Source: Gammaproteobacteria bacterium
GTDB lineage: Bacteria; Pseudomonadota; Gammaproteobacteria; Xanthomonadales; SZUA-36
Length of the DNA stretch: 64,000 nt
Assembly (NCBI GenBank): GCA_030428105.1
Contig: JAUIBE010000001.1
Span: forward strand, 1 to 64,000
Direction of reading: 5' to 3'
Each line of letters starts with the position of its first letter. The stretch's first letter is position 1. The notes below the pieces were generated by a model that saw nothing but the letters and a program-made list of their open reading frames with translations, made no database searches and was not told where the DNA came from. Made by a program: the position numbers and the translations under genes. This document shows positions 30,601 to 37,763 of the stretch, in pieces.

Positions 30601-30959
30601 AGGCCGTCGATGGTGGTGATCCGCAGCCGGCCTGGATTGCGCAGCAGGTTCCAGCCGAGGTGTTGGTCTCGCTGCAGCACCTGCGCGGCCAGCGCAATGG
30701 CTGCCTGGTCGTGCGCTGCCTCGGCCTGTTCGCCAGCCTGCGCCTGGCCGAGCCTGCGCATGATGCGGGTGCGCATCTCCTGGGTGGCCTTGCGAGTGAA
30801 AGTGATCGCCAGCACGCGCTCGGGTTGATCGACGCGCGCCAAAAGGGTGAGAAAACGCTGGGTAAGCACCTCGGTTTTGCCGGAGCCGGCCGGCGCCTGG
30901 ACGATAAAGGACCGCGCCGGGTCGAGGGCTTGCTGGCGCTGCTTGAGATCAGTCGCCAT
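27678..30959 (-). CDS. AddA/RecB-like UvrD-family helicase-nuclease
   Basis: The 1093-residue protein is a superfamily 1 helicase with a C-terminal RecB-type nuclease. Walker A is 'APAGSGKTEVLTQRFL', motif II 'LMDEFQDTSHAQF', III 'GDPMQSIYRFREANV', V 'TIHAAKGLEFDAVILP', VI 'VLYVACTRARRRL'. The nuclease has 'LVLHEWLEL' and 'LRIFDFKSGQ', so its D-(D/E)xK centre is intact. Start ATG at 30959 (MATDLKQRQ) lies 11 bases inside the preceding gene, showing coupling. It pairs with the AddB-like gene to form a two-subunit double-strand-break end-resection complex; classical recBCD is not in the window. Confidence 0.92.
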   Translation of the reverse strand: MATDLKQRQQALDPARSFIVQAPAGSGKTEVLTQRFLTLLARVDQPERVLAITFTRKATQEMRTRIMRRLGQAQAGEQAEAAHDQAAIALAAQVLQRDQHLGWNLLRNPGRLRITTIDGLCMQLLARDPVRGPQWSGIRVLEGAEPLYRQAVRALFADIDALAAERTPDTTARKAQAALVNLLVERGGDVARLEQALVDMLRQRSLWDRHLVTSPQALQALLAHRQAVALEIFSQRLGAHQVHEAVGLVQSMGLDVSPVNQDIASRLEAMVTFARVFCTNSGSPRAPGGIRASLFPNGGDNKAPGITRLREIYTGWNDNPEALDEILRMAHSPPLDSDAAAVQARLDDTRAVLSLALVELQTLMAEQGVADFTAVSTAALDALGEDTQPGDTLLAEDGRIDHILMDEFQDTSHAQFGLLERLISGWQPDDGRSLFLVGDPMQSIYRFREANVGFFNTIVEAGSLGPVEVAPLTLTANFRSAPELIDWFNQTFAAVFPSVDESDSGAVSYTPVTAACEPGGKVTTHAIADTDAGQAHEDRVAELAIEALEDPANQSVAILVRARSHVTLLASALQQRGVEFEAVSMELVTNRPVVRDLLAITRALMHPLDRVAWLALLRAPWCGLVLQDLHIAVGEDPEVDVLESLRQCLEEEALSGDAAQRASQVLAIMTRARAMTSTDSLSDRVEWCWNRLGGPDCCARASDAEDARVFLAMVEETESEGRQQLVERLEEKLASLYAASHPARLKIMTIHAAKGLEFDAVILPNLHRGSGNSDAPLMAVQEFAGPDDGAGVLMAPWRVTGESDFTLYDYLKQINAERGRYEDQRVLYVACTRARRRLDLVATIKFNSNGRASIRKGTFLEALRAPFTDAIETLAGSVAETAAQASAESGSPVDFPLLRMKQPIPPVAPVDAPTGEEPATLRALPDRQSVALGLVLHEWLELIHDHPQPAWDEARIRESSASIRSSLVRAGATSDSLDELHQRCMQALLAAVGEEGVMSQLPADRAASWSELALYRKDGARLSRHVIDLLVQDGDGALRIFDFKSGQSSEADAAVVAGWEKQLGRYRGLVEKALDGPVVETRILKLEGDEPAR

Positions 30960-33624
30960 GGCTGGCCTCGGCTTCGTCATCCGGTTGCGTCGGTTGGCGC
31001 AGCACCAGGTCGAGGTTGGAAAAACGCATCGCGTCCGCGTCGTACACCCGGTTGGGCGCATGCCCGGACAGGATTTCCTCCAACAACGCCTGGATCTCCT
31101 TGCGCCAGTGCGCCATCAGCTGGTCCCAATCCACCGACTTCACCCGACCGCGATCGACGCCCGCCTGGCGAATACCCCGATACTTGGAAGTCGCATCATC
31201 GGTGATGCCATCGAAGCCCACCTGCTTGCTGCCGTAGCCGGCAGCGGCCAGCGAAACCCCGCCGATGGCTTTACCGACGGAGTCCAGCAAAACAGCGTAC
31301 AGCGGCAACTGGACTTCCTGGATCCGTGAATCCATCCATTTCAACGCGCGGCTACCGCCGGCGCCGCTGCTCTTGTAATCGACCAGGAACCAGCGGCCAT
31401 CATCCAACTGGTCAATGCGGTCAATCTGCACCTTGATCTCGGCGCCGTTCAGCTCGATGCGTCGGGCGGTTTCCAGTTCTTTAACCGTGAAACCCTGGCG
31501 CGAGGCATCCAGCTCGAGCCAGTCGCCGAGGATGCGTTGCAGTCGCTTGCGCTCGGCCGTCATGCCGGTGGCTGTCAGGCGCGCGCGCACGGCGGAATCT
31601 CCCAATGCTTCGTTGATGGCCGGAACGATGGCGGATGAACCGGGAATGCCGCGTTCGGAGTCAGCCTGGCTGTAAAGCGCCTTGAGCGCCCGGTGCAGCA
31701 GGATGCCGCGAAACATCGGGTCGGCGAACGGCTGCGGCGCCGCGGGAAAATCAGCGCCCAGGCGGTAGGCCAGGTAGGCCCACAGTGGACAAGCGGCCTG
31801 GCGGGAGAAAAAGCCTGCGCCGCCCGGAATGCGAATCGGGCCACTGCGGTCGTAGGCGAAACCGGCGGTGTCGTTAATCGATTCCAGTTCTGGCGGTTGC
31901 AATACCGCGGGATCAGGCGCTTTATCCGGCGCGTCATTGGCTGGCGCCGCTTGTAGAATCCCGCTGCGCCCACGAGGACCCTCGCCGGCGTCTTTGCTCC
32001 AGCTCAGGTGGACTTCCCCGGCCGCTGCGCACAACTTGCGCGTAAGTGCGTGGTAATGGGCGAACTGCCCATCGGGATTCATGCGCGGAATGGCACTGCG
32101 CGAGGCCGATGGCAACAACGGGTTGGGAGTAATCGGTGGCGGCCAGTTACTCTCGTCCAGGTTGCAAACCCAGATGGCGTCGAACCTGCCCGCCGCTGCG
32201 ACCGCGGGTGAGAGAACCTGGACGGGCGACAGCGGGCCGCCGCCAAAACCAAGCATCGTCTCTTCCGCCATTTTCTGCAGTAACAGGAGTGTGTCCTGGT
32301 CAAGCCCTGGAAGCGGGTCAGGCAGCAAGGCCAGGCGTTCCAGCATGGTGGACACGCGGTCTGCTACGCGGGAAAGGTCCGCGCTGGACGCAGGGCCGGG
32401 CCATTGCCAGTGATGCAGGTACTGCCAGGCTTGAGCGCCGGCGTTGCCGGGTGACTCAAGTGATTGCAGCTGTTCAATCCTGGCAGCGAGCAGCGGTAGT
32501 GAATCCAGCATGTGGTGACGTTTCGCGAACAGCAGGATGTCGGTCAGTGATAGCCGGAACATCCCATGCCTGCGCAGGCGCAGTTCAAGCAACGCCCTGG
32601 CACTGGCCTCTTCTGAGTTCCCTGCCCAATGCGGCGAAAGCAACCACTGGCTGATGAGCGGGAAGTCGACCCTGGAATTGACGCCGGCCAGCGAAAGTTC
32701 GAGCAGCGCGAGGGCATCCTGGAACGCGCCGTGGGCGGCCAGCGGCCGGCAGCCAGGAATGAAATATGCCGCATCGGCCGATTCGGCAGCTTTTGATGCT
32801 GGGAAGCCATCGGCCAGCTGTTTGCGGATCAGGCGGGAGAGTCGGCCGGAAACGGTATGCGAACTCGGCATCACCAGGGCGATTCGCCGGGCGCCCGCCG
32901 CATGCGCTTGCTGCGCCCAGCGGATAGCGGCCTGGATTTCCTGTTCGGGCGATTCGAACGCGGTTGTTGCCGGCCACTGTGCGTCGTTTGCTTTATCGAA
33001 GGACTTCACCACCACCTGGTGCCGCTCGAGACACTCAAACAGCCGCCGCTCCAGCGGGGTCAGTTCGGCGAAACCGCGCGTTTCAATAGAACCCGGAAGA
33101 TTCAGTTGCGACGTTTCCGCCGTATCCAGCAAATCGATGAGGTCTGAGATCCAGTCCTCGGCATCGAAAACCAGTTCGTCATCGAGGCGCGCGTGAACGG
33201 AGGCGCGCCAGGCAAAGAAGCGCTCTTCGAGCCAGGGGAGTTGCTTGCTCGCATGCCACTGCCGCAGGAGGCGGTCGGCACCCTGCGCCTGTCGGGCCGC
33301 GTTGAGGGTAAACCCCCTGCCCTGGCTGCCCGCTGTGGGTGGCGCCTTGTCCAGCCACAACAGCAAACCGGAAAGGGCGTCGAGCGTGGCGGGAACTGGC
33401 ATGCCCAGCAGGCGGCGCAGGCGCACCGCATGCTGTTCCACCCAGGACGAAAACATGAACAATGCCGGTTCAGGCGCGACGCTGCCGTCAGGGGTGGCAA
33501 GGAAATGCTCGGCCATCACCTGCTGCAGGATCTCCCGGTTGGGAACCAGGGTCACTTCAGGCGCATGTTTTGAACTGATTCCAGCTGGCGCTTGTTGTTG
33601 CGGCACGAGGTTGCTTGTTGTCAC
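30949..33624 (-). CDS. AddB-like PD-(D/E)XK nuclease subunit (TIGR03623-like DNA repair protein)
   Basis: The 891-residue protein has an inactive helicase-like body (no Walker A) and a C-terminal nuclease with 'FRGILLHRALKALY', 'VQIDRIDQL', 'WFLVDYKSSG' and 'QLPLYAVLL', so catalysis looks intact. AddB-type nucleases usually carry four cysteines that hold an iron-sulphur cluster: one before the nuclease and three at the C-terminus. The first is present ('RQAACPLWAYLAYRLGA'), but the C-terminal region reads 'AMRFSNLDLVLRQ' with no cysteine. The start is a GTG at 33624 with no clear ribosome site, so the true start may be further in. It is divergent from the SRAP gene by 15 bases. Confidence 0.85.
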   Translation of the reverse strand: MTTSNLVPQQQAPAGISSKHAPEVTLVPNREILQQVMAEHFLATPDGSVAPEPALFMFSSWVEQHAVRLRRLLGMPVPATLDALSGLLLWLDKAPPTAGSQGRGFTLNAARQAQGADRLLRQWHASKQLPWLEERFFAWRASVHARLDDELVFDAEDWISDLIDLLDTAETSQLNLPGSIETRGFAELTPLERRLFECLERHQVVVKSFDKANDAQWPATTAFESPEQEIQAAIRWAQQAHAAGARRIALVMPSSHTVSGRLSRLIRKQLADGFPASKAAESADAAYFIPGCRPLAAHGAFQDALALLELSLAGVNSRVDFPLISQWLLSPHWAGNSEEASARALLELRLRRHGMFRLSLTDILLFAKRHHMLDSLPLLAARIEQLQSLESPGNAGAQAWQYLHHWQWPGPASSADLSRVADRVSTMLERLALLPDPLPGLDQDTLLLLQKMAEETMLGFGGGPLSPVQVLSPAVAAAGRFDAIWVCNLDESNWPPPITPNPLLPSASRSAIPRMNPDGQFAHYHALTRKLCAAAGEVHLSWSKDAGEGPRGRSGILQAAPANDAPDKAPDPAVLQPPELESINDTAGFAYDRSGPIRIPGGAGFFSRQAACPLWAYLAYRLGADFPAAPQPFADPMFRGILLHRALKALYSQADSERGIPGSSAIVPAINEALGDSAVRARLTATGMTAERKRLQRILGDWLELDASRQGFTVKELETARRIELNGAEIKVQIDRIDQLDDGRWFLVDYKSSGAGGSRALKWMDSRIQEVQLPLYAVLLDSVGKAIGGVSLAAAGYGSKQVGFDGITDDATSKYRGIRQAGVDRGRVKSVDWDQLMAHWRKEIQALLEEILSGHAPNRVYDADAMRFSNLDLVLRQPTQPDDEAEASHGD

Positions 33625-33639
33625 TGGTAAGATTGCCGG

Positions 33640-34401
33640 ATGTGCGGCAAAACGTCTGTCTACAATATCACCTGGAAGGAAGTTTTTGACTACGCTTCCG
33701 CGCTGGTTGCGCCGGGCGAGTTCCCGGCGGACCCGGCAAACCGCTTCAACGTCTCGCCTTCACGCCTGCGGCGTAAATCCGAGCCTGATTCGATGGTGTG
33801 GGAATCGCTTCCGGTGATCTGGCCGGATGAGCATGCCGACACACCCGCCGAGGCCATCTGGCCATTTCTGCCCGCCTGGTCACAAGGTCGCCTGCCCACC
33901 AACAAGGAGGGGCGGCTGATCTCCACTGCCAACGCCCGCTTGCGCACCGAAGGCGCGCCGTTTGCGCCTACGTACATGCCGGCGTGGAAGGCCGGGTTCC
34001 GCGTCGTCGTCGTGGTTTCCTGGTTTTACGAGTTCGACAACCGGGTAAAACCGCAGATTCCCTACGCGGTATTTCCCACCGATGCGCCGTTCTGGATGCT
34101 AGCGGGACTGGCGCGCCGCACCACCATTGCAGACGGCAGCAAGCACCTCACCACCAGCATTATTACGGTCGATCCCAACGAGGTTCTGAAGTCCGTTGGC
34201 CATAATCGCAGCCCAGCAATCCTGAGGAACGGCGAAGAGGCTCGCCGCTGGTTACGCGCGGACGCAGATGAGGCGCGCGCGCTGTTGCGCCCGCACGGCA
34301 ATGAAACGATGGGTGTGGAAGCGGTGCCGATGGGTATCAAGATACCCGGCAACGAAAATATTGAACTGCCCGAGAGCCTGTTGAGCGAACGCGCCGGCTA
34401 G
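33640..34401 (+). CDS. SRAP-domain protein (YedK/HMCES family)
   Basis: The 253-residue protein begins 'MCGK'; Cys2 forms the covalent bond to abasic sites in single-stranded DNA in this family. Other catalytic landmarks are 'STANARLRTE' (Asn), 'SWFYEFDN' (Glu, canonical GFYEW) and 'GHNRSPAIL' (His, canonical HDRMP). The changes around Glu and His are conservative and leave the catalytic atoms. SRAP proteins shield abasic sites at stalled forks. It is divergent from the AddAB-like genes with 15 bases between starts, which is too close for two independent promoters unless one is leaderless or reaches into the other gene. Confidence 0.9.
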   Translation: MCGKTSVYNITWKEVFDYASALVAPGEFPADPANRFNVSPSRLRRKSEPDSMVWESLPVIWPDEHADTPAEAIWPFLPAWSQGRLPTNKEGRLISTANARLRTEGAPFAPTYMPAWKAGFRVVVVVSWFYEFDNRVKPQIPYAVFPTDAPFWMLAGLARRTTIADGSKHLTTSIITVDPNEVLKSVGHNRSPAILRNGEEARRWLRADADEARALLRPHGNETMGVEAVPMGIKIPGNENIELPESLLSERAG

Positions 34402-34913
34402 GGTTTGAAGCCGGTACCCTGGCGAACTTCTTTTTCCTGGCCTTCCGGATTTTCTGCACCGGATTCGAATTTCATCGCGCGCATGGACAGGCCAGCGGTC
34501 GATTCCTCGGCAGCCTGCCTGGCGAGGTCGGCGTCGCGCTTGGTGAGGTATTCGTCCAGCCCCTGAAAATCCGCCTCGTTCACTTCCTGCTCGGCCATGC
34601 GGTCTAGCGGATCTGGGTTAGCGTAACTGGCGTGGTACACCCCACTGCCTGGTGCGTGGCCGAAGGATGACTTGGTGGAACGCTCTCGCGTGCGGCGCCA
34701 GATATCACCAGGCGAGTGTTTGCCCTGGCCGCTCTGCAGCCGCGCCCTATTTGGGTGAATGCGGCGAGGATTGGCGCCGGTGCGGGGGTTCACTGGCCGC
34801 CTTTTCTGTTTCGCGGCATCGGCAGCTTCCTGTTTCTTGTGGGCGCGGCGAAACAGCCATATCACCAGCCCGGCCGCCACGATAACGAACGCTGGAAAGT
34901 AGATGGATTCCAC
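34398..34913 (-). CDS. Single-pass membrane protein, unknown function
   Basis: The 171-residue protein has one N-terminal helix ('YFPAFVIVAAGLVIWLF') followed by a strongly basic stretch (RRAHKKQ...KQKRRP) and a mixed-charge, disordered tail ending 'EVRQGTGFKP'. The positive charge after the helix predicts a cytoplasmic tail. The GTG start at 34913 overlaps the stop of the gene at 34913-35635 by one base (TAGTG), so the two are coupled. It converges with the SRAP gene, overlapping by four bases. I recognise no family. Confidence 0.65.
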   Translation of the reverse strand: MESIYFPAFVIVAAGLVIWLFRRAHKKQEAADAAKQKRRPVNPRTGANPRRIHPNRARLQSGQGKHSPGDIWRRTRERSTKSSFGHAPGSGVYHASYANPDPLDRMAEQEVNEADFQGLDEYLTKRDADLARQAAEESTAGLSMRAMKFESGAENPEGQEKEVRQGTGFKP

Positions 34914-35635
34914 TAGCCGCCCGAGACCTTTCTAGGTGAGTCAGGGCCGTTCTCAACCACGCGCAGCCCGGCCAGTTTGTCCTGTTTGAGCTCGACGTCC
35001 TGGTTAAGTTTGCGCGCGTACATCTGGTCGTGACGGCGTTCCTCGATGAGGGCTGCGGGCAAATTCGGCCGCGACCATTCGAAATCGGCCATTTCCGAGC
35101 CAGAATGGTTAACAACCCGTCCGTAGCGATCTTCAACCAGTGCGCGAATGGAGTGATCGCGGCGCTGCTTGTACTCCAGGTCCTTGACCTTTTTCGATTT
35201 GAAAAAGCCCGTGATCGAACCAGCCATGCGCTGCCCGGTGGACTTGGCGTAGCGATTGGGTACCGCGCCGTTCTTGCGGCCGCTGCTCGGCCAGCCCCAG
35301 GGGGTGCGAACGTCCATGCCCCGGATATCAGATACCGGGTCGAAAACCTCGTCGACGGCATCGTCAGCGTGGTAGCTGCGTGCGGCGCGCCGGCCCTTCT
35401 CATCCCAGCCCACCATGGTTGCCTTGCCGTCAATGCGACGCGTGCCACGGCGCAGTGCGCGGCGCTGGAAATCACGCTCCCTGGCGATTCGTTCGCGCTG
35501 CAGGCGATCGCGCCGGGTTTCCTTGTTGAGTTGGTGAATGGTGCCCCTGGCAGCGCGAATCATGCGCATTATGGTCAGTATCAGGAACGCTGCGACCAGA
35601 AAGAACAAGGCAAAGTATGTAACTTCGTTTCCCAC
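34913..35635 (-). CDS. Single-pass membrane protein, unknown function
   Basis: The 240-residue protein begins with a short periplasmic end and one helix ('YFALFFLVAAFLILTIM'), then a long Arg/Lys-rich cytoplasmic region ('KETRRDRLQRERIARERDF') and a mixed C-terminal half with 'HSIRALVEDRYGRVVNHSG' and 'ARKLNQDVELKQDKLAGLRVV'. It resembles its downstream neighbour in topology (helix plus basic tail) but not clearly in sequence. The start is GTG at 35635 with a GGGG stretch eight bases upstream, so the start is moderately sure. No family recognised. Confidence 0.65.
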   Translation of the reverse strand: MGNEVTYFALFFLVAAFLILTIMRMIRAARGTIHQLNKETRRDRLQRERIARERDFQRRALRRGTRRIDGKATMVGWDEKGRRAARSYHADDAVDEVFDPVSDIRGMDVRTPWGWPSSGRKNGAVPNRYAKSTGQRMAGSITGFFKSKKVKDLEYKQRRDHSIRALVEDRYGRVVNHSGSEMADFEWSRPNLPAALIEERRHDQMYARKLNQDVELKQDKLAGLRVVENGPDSPRKVSGG

Positions 35636-36135
35636 TTGTAAGCCCCAAGTATCGTGCCGACTGGCCTGGTTTCGACCGTATTGACCCCGATCGGCATTAA
35701 GTCGTCACGCGCGCACTCCGGCGCCTCGACGACTGGCCGTGACTTACAAATTCCTTTTTGATCCCTGTCAGTTGCCCGGTATTGTGGTTCCGGGTTGGCG
35801 GGCGCGTTGCGCCTGCCTGTTGTCGCGTGGCTTCCGTGTACGACAACGCATTGTTTTTGCCCAGTTCACCAACGCAGTGACCTGGGTTTTATTCCCTGTA
35901 CGCTTTAAATATAGCACATTTTGCGAGGATTTCGCGGGTTTTGGCGGGTGTGGGGTTTGGTTTGGCGCGGGTTGGTGCTTGTTGCCTGACGAGACGCCTC
36001 TGCGGGGATTGACCCAGGCCGTCCATGGCCTGGGCCCTAAGGGCGCCCTGCGGGCGTCCAAATTTGTTCCCGACAAATTTGTCGAACCCGCCGCGCAAGC
36101 GCGGCAGCGTCCATCTCCGCCAGAGTGCACCGGAT
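35636..36135. other. Gene-free interval of about 500 bases with inverted repeats
   Basis: No convincing gene is seen; a plus-strand open frame at 35739-36137 lacks a ribosome site and any recognisable content. Notable are perfect inverted repeats CCCAGGCC/GGCCTGGG (36013-36034) and CAAATTTGT/ACAAATTTG (36059-36081), plus a 15-base string at 36045-36059 that recurs exactly at 6677-6691 near tRNA-Ser. The segment may hold the 5' leader of the gene at 34913-35635 and REP-like decoration. Confidence 0.6.
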
Positions 36136-36165
36136 AAAAAAAAGCCCGCACAAGGCGGGCTTTTT
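36136..36165 (-). terminator. Rho-independent terminator of the tRNA-Ala/tRNA-Glu transcript
   Basis: An AAGCCCGC/GCGGGCTT hairpin with a five-base loop is followed on the minus strand by eight T; on plus it has five T. It begins about seven bases after the CCA end of tRNA-Glu. Confidence 0.93.
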
Positions 36166-36172
36166 GTATATC

Positions 36173-36248
36173 TGGCGTCCCCTAGGGGATTCGAACCCCT
36201 GTTGCCGCCGTGAAAGGGCGGTGTCCTAGGCCTCTAGACGAAGGGGAC
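36173..36248 (-). tRNA. tRNA-Glu (anticodon UUC)
   Basis: The 76-base minus-strand tRNA has acceptor GTCCCCT/AGGGGAC, discriminator G and encoded CCA. The anticodon arm CCGCC-CTTTCAC-GGCGG gives UUC. It lies two bases after the CCA of tRNA-Ala and shares its transcript. Confidence 0.98.
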
Positions 36249-36250
36249 AT

Positions 36251-36326
<76 letters not shown>

Positions 36327-36340
36327 AGATGAGCCGGCGA

Positions 36341-36369
36341 ATTCTAAGGGCTGAATCCGGGCTTGTCAA
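36341..36369 (-). promoter_or_regulatory. Strong sigma-70 promoter of the tRNA-Ala/tRNA-Glu unit
   Basis: On the minus strand TTGACA (36364-36369) and TAGAAT (36341-36346) are spaced by exactly 17 bases. The GC-rich stretch GCCGGC after the -10 is a discriminator typical of stringently controlled promoters. The -35 box overlaps the stop codon of the DUF1249 gene. Confidence 0.88.
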
Positions 36370-36872
36370 ACCATCGATGGCGCGGCAGTTTTTGCGCCCG
36401 CGCCTTCGTGCTCAGACAGCGGAATCATGGTGCACATGCTGTGCCCCTGGCGGAGCAAATAATCGAGCCAGCGATCGAGTGCGCGGTTCTGTCTCCAGGC
36501 CAATTGCAGCATCTGGCGGGGTGGAAATGCCGGGTCCGCGGTACGTGCGCAACCCTGCTCCTGGGAGAACGAAGTGGCCTCGGCCAGGCGCGCATCGTGG
36601 TAGTTGCGAATGTGCGCCTCGGGCGAGAAACGCAAGTCGTCCTTGTCGCTGAACTGGTAGGTCAGGCGAAAGAACGTGGTGTAGGCGTGGCGCTCCAGCA
36701 CCTCCAGGCGCAGCAAGGGCGAACCGGAGACCTTCGAAACCATGTGATCGTGGTAAGCCACATCGTCCGGAACCAGCAGCTGAAGCTGGCGGTAGATCTC
36801 CGCCTGCACCTGCTGCAAACGGCGTAGCCGCGGGCGCTTTCCCAGTCCGTTAGGTTGGCTGAATGAAACCAT
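36366..36872 (-). CDS. DUF1249 family protein (YqiB-like)
   Basis: The 168-residue protein matches the DUF1249/YqiB pattern: 'LYRLQ'-type N-terminal helix ('RLRRLQQVQAEIYRQLQLLVP'), 'LRLEVLERHAYTTFFRLTYQF', 'PEAHIRNYHDARLAEA' and 'LNRFLDEWL'-like 'ALDRWLDYLLRQGHS'. In E. coli YqiB is near cpdA; function is unknown. ATG at 36872 is preferred over TTG at 36878. The gap from ppsR is 18 bases. Confidence 0.85.
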   Translation of the reverse strand: MVSFSQPNGLGKRPRLRRLQQVQAEIYRQLQLLVPDDVAYHDHMVSKVSGSPLLRLEVLERHAYTTFFRLTYQFSDKDDLRFSPEAHIRNYHDARLAEATSFSQEQGCARTADPAFPPRQMLQLAWRQNRALDRWLDYLLRQGHSMCTMIPLSEHEGAGAKTAAPSMV

Positions 36873-36890
36873 GGCCAAAGCCTAACACAG

Positions 36891-37706
36891 TCAGAACATC
36901 TCTCTTTGCAGCCCCAGCTGCATCAGCACCAGGCTGGCAATTTCCTCGATTGAACTGTGGGTGGTGTAGAAAACTGGCACCCCTTCGGCGCGCAGCAGGC
37001 TTTCGGCGCTTTCCACTTCCCAGTGGCACTGCTTGAGCGAGGAATAGCGGCTTCCAGGGCGGCGGGTCTCGCGAATCTGCGCCAGCCGGTCGCCGTCAAT
37101 CATCAGCCCCACCACTTTTTGCTTGTGGGCGCGCAGGAACGTGGGCAGGCGCTGTGATTCCAGGTCGCTTTCGGTCAACGGGTAGTTGGCGGCTTTCACG
37201 CCGAAATGCAGCGCCATGTAGAGGCAGGTGGGGGTCTTGCCAGAGCGGGAAACGCCTACCAGGATCAAATCGGCGTTGTCATAGGTCAGGCTGACACCGT
37301 CATCGTGCGACAGCGCGTAGTTGGTGGCCTCCATCCGGTCCTCGTAGCGCTGCACGTCGGTGACGCCGTGCGCCCTGCCCGCCTCGCGCCGCGGTTCTAC
37401 CCCGAGGGCTTCCGCCATCGGCCCGAGAAAGGCCGAGAAGAAATCCAGGATGTAGCCCTGGCTGGTGGAGAGCAGGTCGCTGAGCTCGGTATTGACAATC
37501 GAGTTGAACACCAGCGGCGGCGCGCCATCTTTCTCGGCGGCCTCGTTAATGCGCTCTACTGCGCTTTGGCCAGCTGCCTTGTCACTGACAAACGGAATGC
37601 GCACCTGGCGGAAGCGCACGTCGGGAAACTGGGTCAAAAGACTGTGACCGAGGGTCTCTGTGGTGATGGCCGTGCCATCCGAAATAAAGAACACCGTGCG
37701 TTGCAT
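36891..37706 (-). CDS. ppsR: PEP synthase regulatory protein (bifunctional kinase/pyrophosphorylase)
   Basis: The 271-residue DUF299 protein phosphorylates and dephosphorylates PEP synthase, switching it off and on. It starts 'MQRTVFFISDGTAITTETLGHSLL', carries the P-loop 'GVSRSGKTPTCLYMA' and 'RPGSRYSSLKQCHWEVE', and ends with the domain's usual 'SSIEEIASLVL'. The ATG at 37706 gives the standard length (about 270); the frame is open further upstream into the ppsA region. It is divergent from its target ppsA with 57 bases between starts. Confidence 0.96.
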   Translation of the reverse strand: MQRTVFFISDGTAITTETLGHSLLTQFPDVRFRQVRIPFVSDKAAGQSAVERINEAAEKDGAPPLVFNSIVNTELSDLLSTSQGYILDFFSAFLGPMAEALGVEPRREAGRAHGVTDVQRYEDRMEATNYALSHDDGVSLTYDNADLILVGVSRSGKTPTCLYMALHFGVKAANYPLTESDLESQRLPTFLRAHKQKVVGLMIDGDRLAQIRETRRPGSRYSSLKQCHWEVESAESLLRAEGVPVFYTTHSSIEEIASLVLMQLGLQREMF

Positions 37707-37763
37707 AGCTGAGCCGAATAGAATTACAGGTTTTTGAAACGAGTTTTTCGGGAGAAACCGGAG

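Noticed and set aside
35739-36137. 132-codon plus-strand frame in the gene-free interval
   Set aside because: No ribosome site and no recognisable content; it runs over the inverted repeats up to the tRNA terminator.
37735-37748. Cra (FruR)-like half-site TGAAACG before ppsA
   Set aside because: Only one half matches and Cra is uncommon outside enterics.
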